This document shows, in pieces, positions 6,732 through 7,888 of a stretch of 7,888 nucleotides of DNA. Every line of letters begins with the position of its first letter. Within the stretch, counting starts at the first letter, position 1. The DNA is from Rhodoferax sp. Its GTDB lineage: Bacteria; Pseudomonadota; Gammaproteobacteria; Burkholderiales; Burkholderiaceae_C. The position numbers and the translations under genes were made by a program. The notes under the pieces were generated by a model that was not told the DNA's origin, did not search any database, and saw only the letters and a list, made by a program, of their open reading frames with translations. Location: positions 1 to 7,888 of the forward strand of contig JARXAU010000110.1 of assembly GCA_029865675.1 (NCBI GenBank). Direction: 5' to 3'.

Positions 6732-7882
6732 TCGGTCGACAGGTCGTTTTCAAGGTCGCTGTAGATGTGCTCGTAGGCCTTGGCCGCAGCCAACCAGGTC
6801 TTGTTTCTTGCAAAAAACAGTGCGTTCTGCGCCAAGATCGAGGTCCGCTCCGGGCCTGTCAGCAGAAGCCGAAGGCTTGATTGCAACTCTTGTGCATCGT
6901 CTGGCTGCTGCAAAAGCAGCGCCTGAACGCCATCGTTCAAATCTGCCGCGATGCCGCACCATCGCGCCGCGCTCACCACCACCGGCAGCCCGTGCGCCAT
7001 GGCCTCCAACACCACCATGGCGTAGGTGTCTTCCAATGTGGGGTGTACCAGGTAATCGGCGGCGCGGTAGGCCGGGTCCATGTCGGACAGCGCGCCTAGA
7101 AACCACACCCGCTGCGCCAGCCCCAGGCGCTGGGCCAGGGCGCGCATGTCCGCGAGCTGGCGCGACTGCCCCACCACGGCCAGCCAAACGTCTTCGGGCA
7201 AACCCACCAAGGCTTGCAGCAGCGTGGGCAAGCCCTTCTTGCGCAAGTCGTTGCCCACCAGCAGCAGCGCCCGCCCGTGGGGGGGCAACCCCAGCGTGGC
7301 GCGGGCCTGCTGTTTTTCAGACGCACTGCACGGGCCGGGCGCGGCAGATACGCCAGGGGCGATCACCGTGCATATGGCGCTGGCCTTGGGGTAGGCGACC
7401 ACAAAGTCCTTGCGCAGCGCCTGCGACGTGAGCACCACGCGCCGTTGGGGAACGGGCGCGTAGCGGCGGCTCTCTAGCCAGAGGTAGACCACCAAGCGCG
7501 GGCTGGTCGCCACCTTGAGCCAGCGCAGCGCCAGCGCCAGGCCCTGCTTGCCGTGAAACACATTGTGTTTGACCGGCAGCACGTGCACGGTTTGCACATT
7601 GCCGTGCCAGGTGTTCTCGTGCGAATGCACAACGTCAAAGCCCCGGCGCGTGGCCCACCAGGTGGCGGTGGCGAAATACAGCTGGTTCATCCAGCGCGGG
7701 CGGCGGAGGGGCAGCGCCACGGGGTGGTAGGTCACGCCGGGCAGCACATTGCCCACGTGCTGGGTGAACACATGCACCTCATGCCGCACCGCAAGCTCTT
7801 CCACCACCGCCACCGCATACCGCTCCGCCCCCCCGCCCGTGGTGCTGAAATTGCGGCTCAGGACGGCAATCTTCAGGCGCAT
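6728..7882 (-). CDS. Family 4 (GT-B) glycosyltransferase, WaaG/WabH-like
   Basis: A 384-residue retaining GT-B glycosyltransferase, likely to add a hexose or N-acetylhexosamine from a UDP-sugar to an LPS-core or other surface-glycan acceptor. Seen: the N-terminal acceptor domain with the glycine-rich TGGGAERYAVAVVEEL at 15-30, and the linker into the second Rossmann domain near 200. The donor-phosphate site VGNDLRKKGLPTLLQAL lies at 209-225, with R214 and K215/K216. HPTLEDTYAMVVLEAM at 280-295 is the E-x7-E region. Aligned on the second Glu (E293), the first acid is Asp 285, with E284 beside it, rather than the usual Glu. No signal peptide is present. The length fits the family. The ATG at 7882 is preceded only by TAGCCC before the window ends, so the ribosome site and any upstream partner cannot be judged. 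The TAG is in frame, so the protein cannot extend further upstream. It overlaps the deacetylase gene by four bases. Confidence 0.9.
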   Translation of the reverse strand: MRLKIAVLSRNFSTTGGGAERYAVAVVEELAVRHEVHVFTQHVGNVLPGVTYHPVALPLRRPRWMNQLYFATATWWATRRGFDVVHSHENTWHGNVQTVHVLPVKHNVFHGKQGLALALRWLKVATSPRLVVYLWLESRRYAPVPQRRVVLTSQALRKDFVVAYPKASAICTVIAPGVSAAPGPCSASEKQQARATLGLPPHGRALLLVGNDLRKKGLPTLLQALVGLPEDVWLAVVGQSRQLADMRALAQRLGLAQRVWFLGALSDMDPAYRAADYLVHPTLEDTYAMVVLEAMAHGLPVVVSAARWCGIAADLNDGVQALLLQQPDDAQELQSSLRLLLTGPERTSILAQNALFFARNKTWLAAAKAYEHIYSDLENDLSTE

Positions 7883-7888
7883 GGGCTA

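Noticed and set aside
6589..7431. A 280-codon open frame on the plus strand opposite the GT4 gene
   Set aside because: The translation is Ala/Pro/Arg-rich with no recognisable fold, as expected for the antisense of a GC-rich gene; the minus-strand GT4 has clear motifs throughout.
1..7888. Mobile element, CRISPR, tRNA or defence/toxin system
   Set aside because: No transposase or integrase motif, regular direct repeats, or tRNA-like segment was seen; coding density by LPS and envelope genes explains nearly every base.

Overview
The window is a gene-dense, GC-rich stretch from a Gram-negative bacterium, holding seven protein genes and almost no intergenic DNA. Presence of TolB, MsbA, an O-antigen-ligase-type membrane protein and LPS-core-type glycosyltransferases means a cell with an outer membrane and lipopolysaccharide (LPS). 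Protein style and base composition suggest a betaproteobacterium, probably Burkholderiales/Comamonadaceae; that placement is an inference, not a search result.

Layout, left to right. (1) A leftward pair: tolB, cut by the left edge, preceded by a family 2 glycosyltransferase whose stop codon overlaps the likely tolB start (TAATG). (2) A 76-base divergent intergenic region with a perfect 8-bp inverted repeat. (3) A rightward three-gene operon: a WaaE/KdtX-like family 2 glycosyltransferase, a Wzy_C-type O-antigen ligase/polymerase (ATGA overlap), and msbA, the lipid A-core flippase (one base after the preceding stop). (4) A 24-base convergent gap. (5) A leftward pair: a GT-B family 4 glycosyltransferase, starting 6 bases from the right edge, and a NodB-type polysaccharide deacetylase, joined by another ATGA overlap.

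Together this is an LPS assembly locus: cytoplasmic glycosyltransferases and a deacetylase build and trim the core, MsbA flips lipid A-core across the inner membrane, and the ligase-type protein joins or polymerises the O-chain on the periplasmic side. TolB belongs to the Tol-Pal envelope machine. Its placement behind a glycosyltransferase rather than behind tolA is the main oddity. I see no mobile element, CRISPR, RNA gene or defence system, and nothing that qualifies as a wholly new system. The most testable ideas are the glycosyltransferase-deacetylase pair as a two-step amino-sugar module and the split tol operon.
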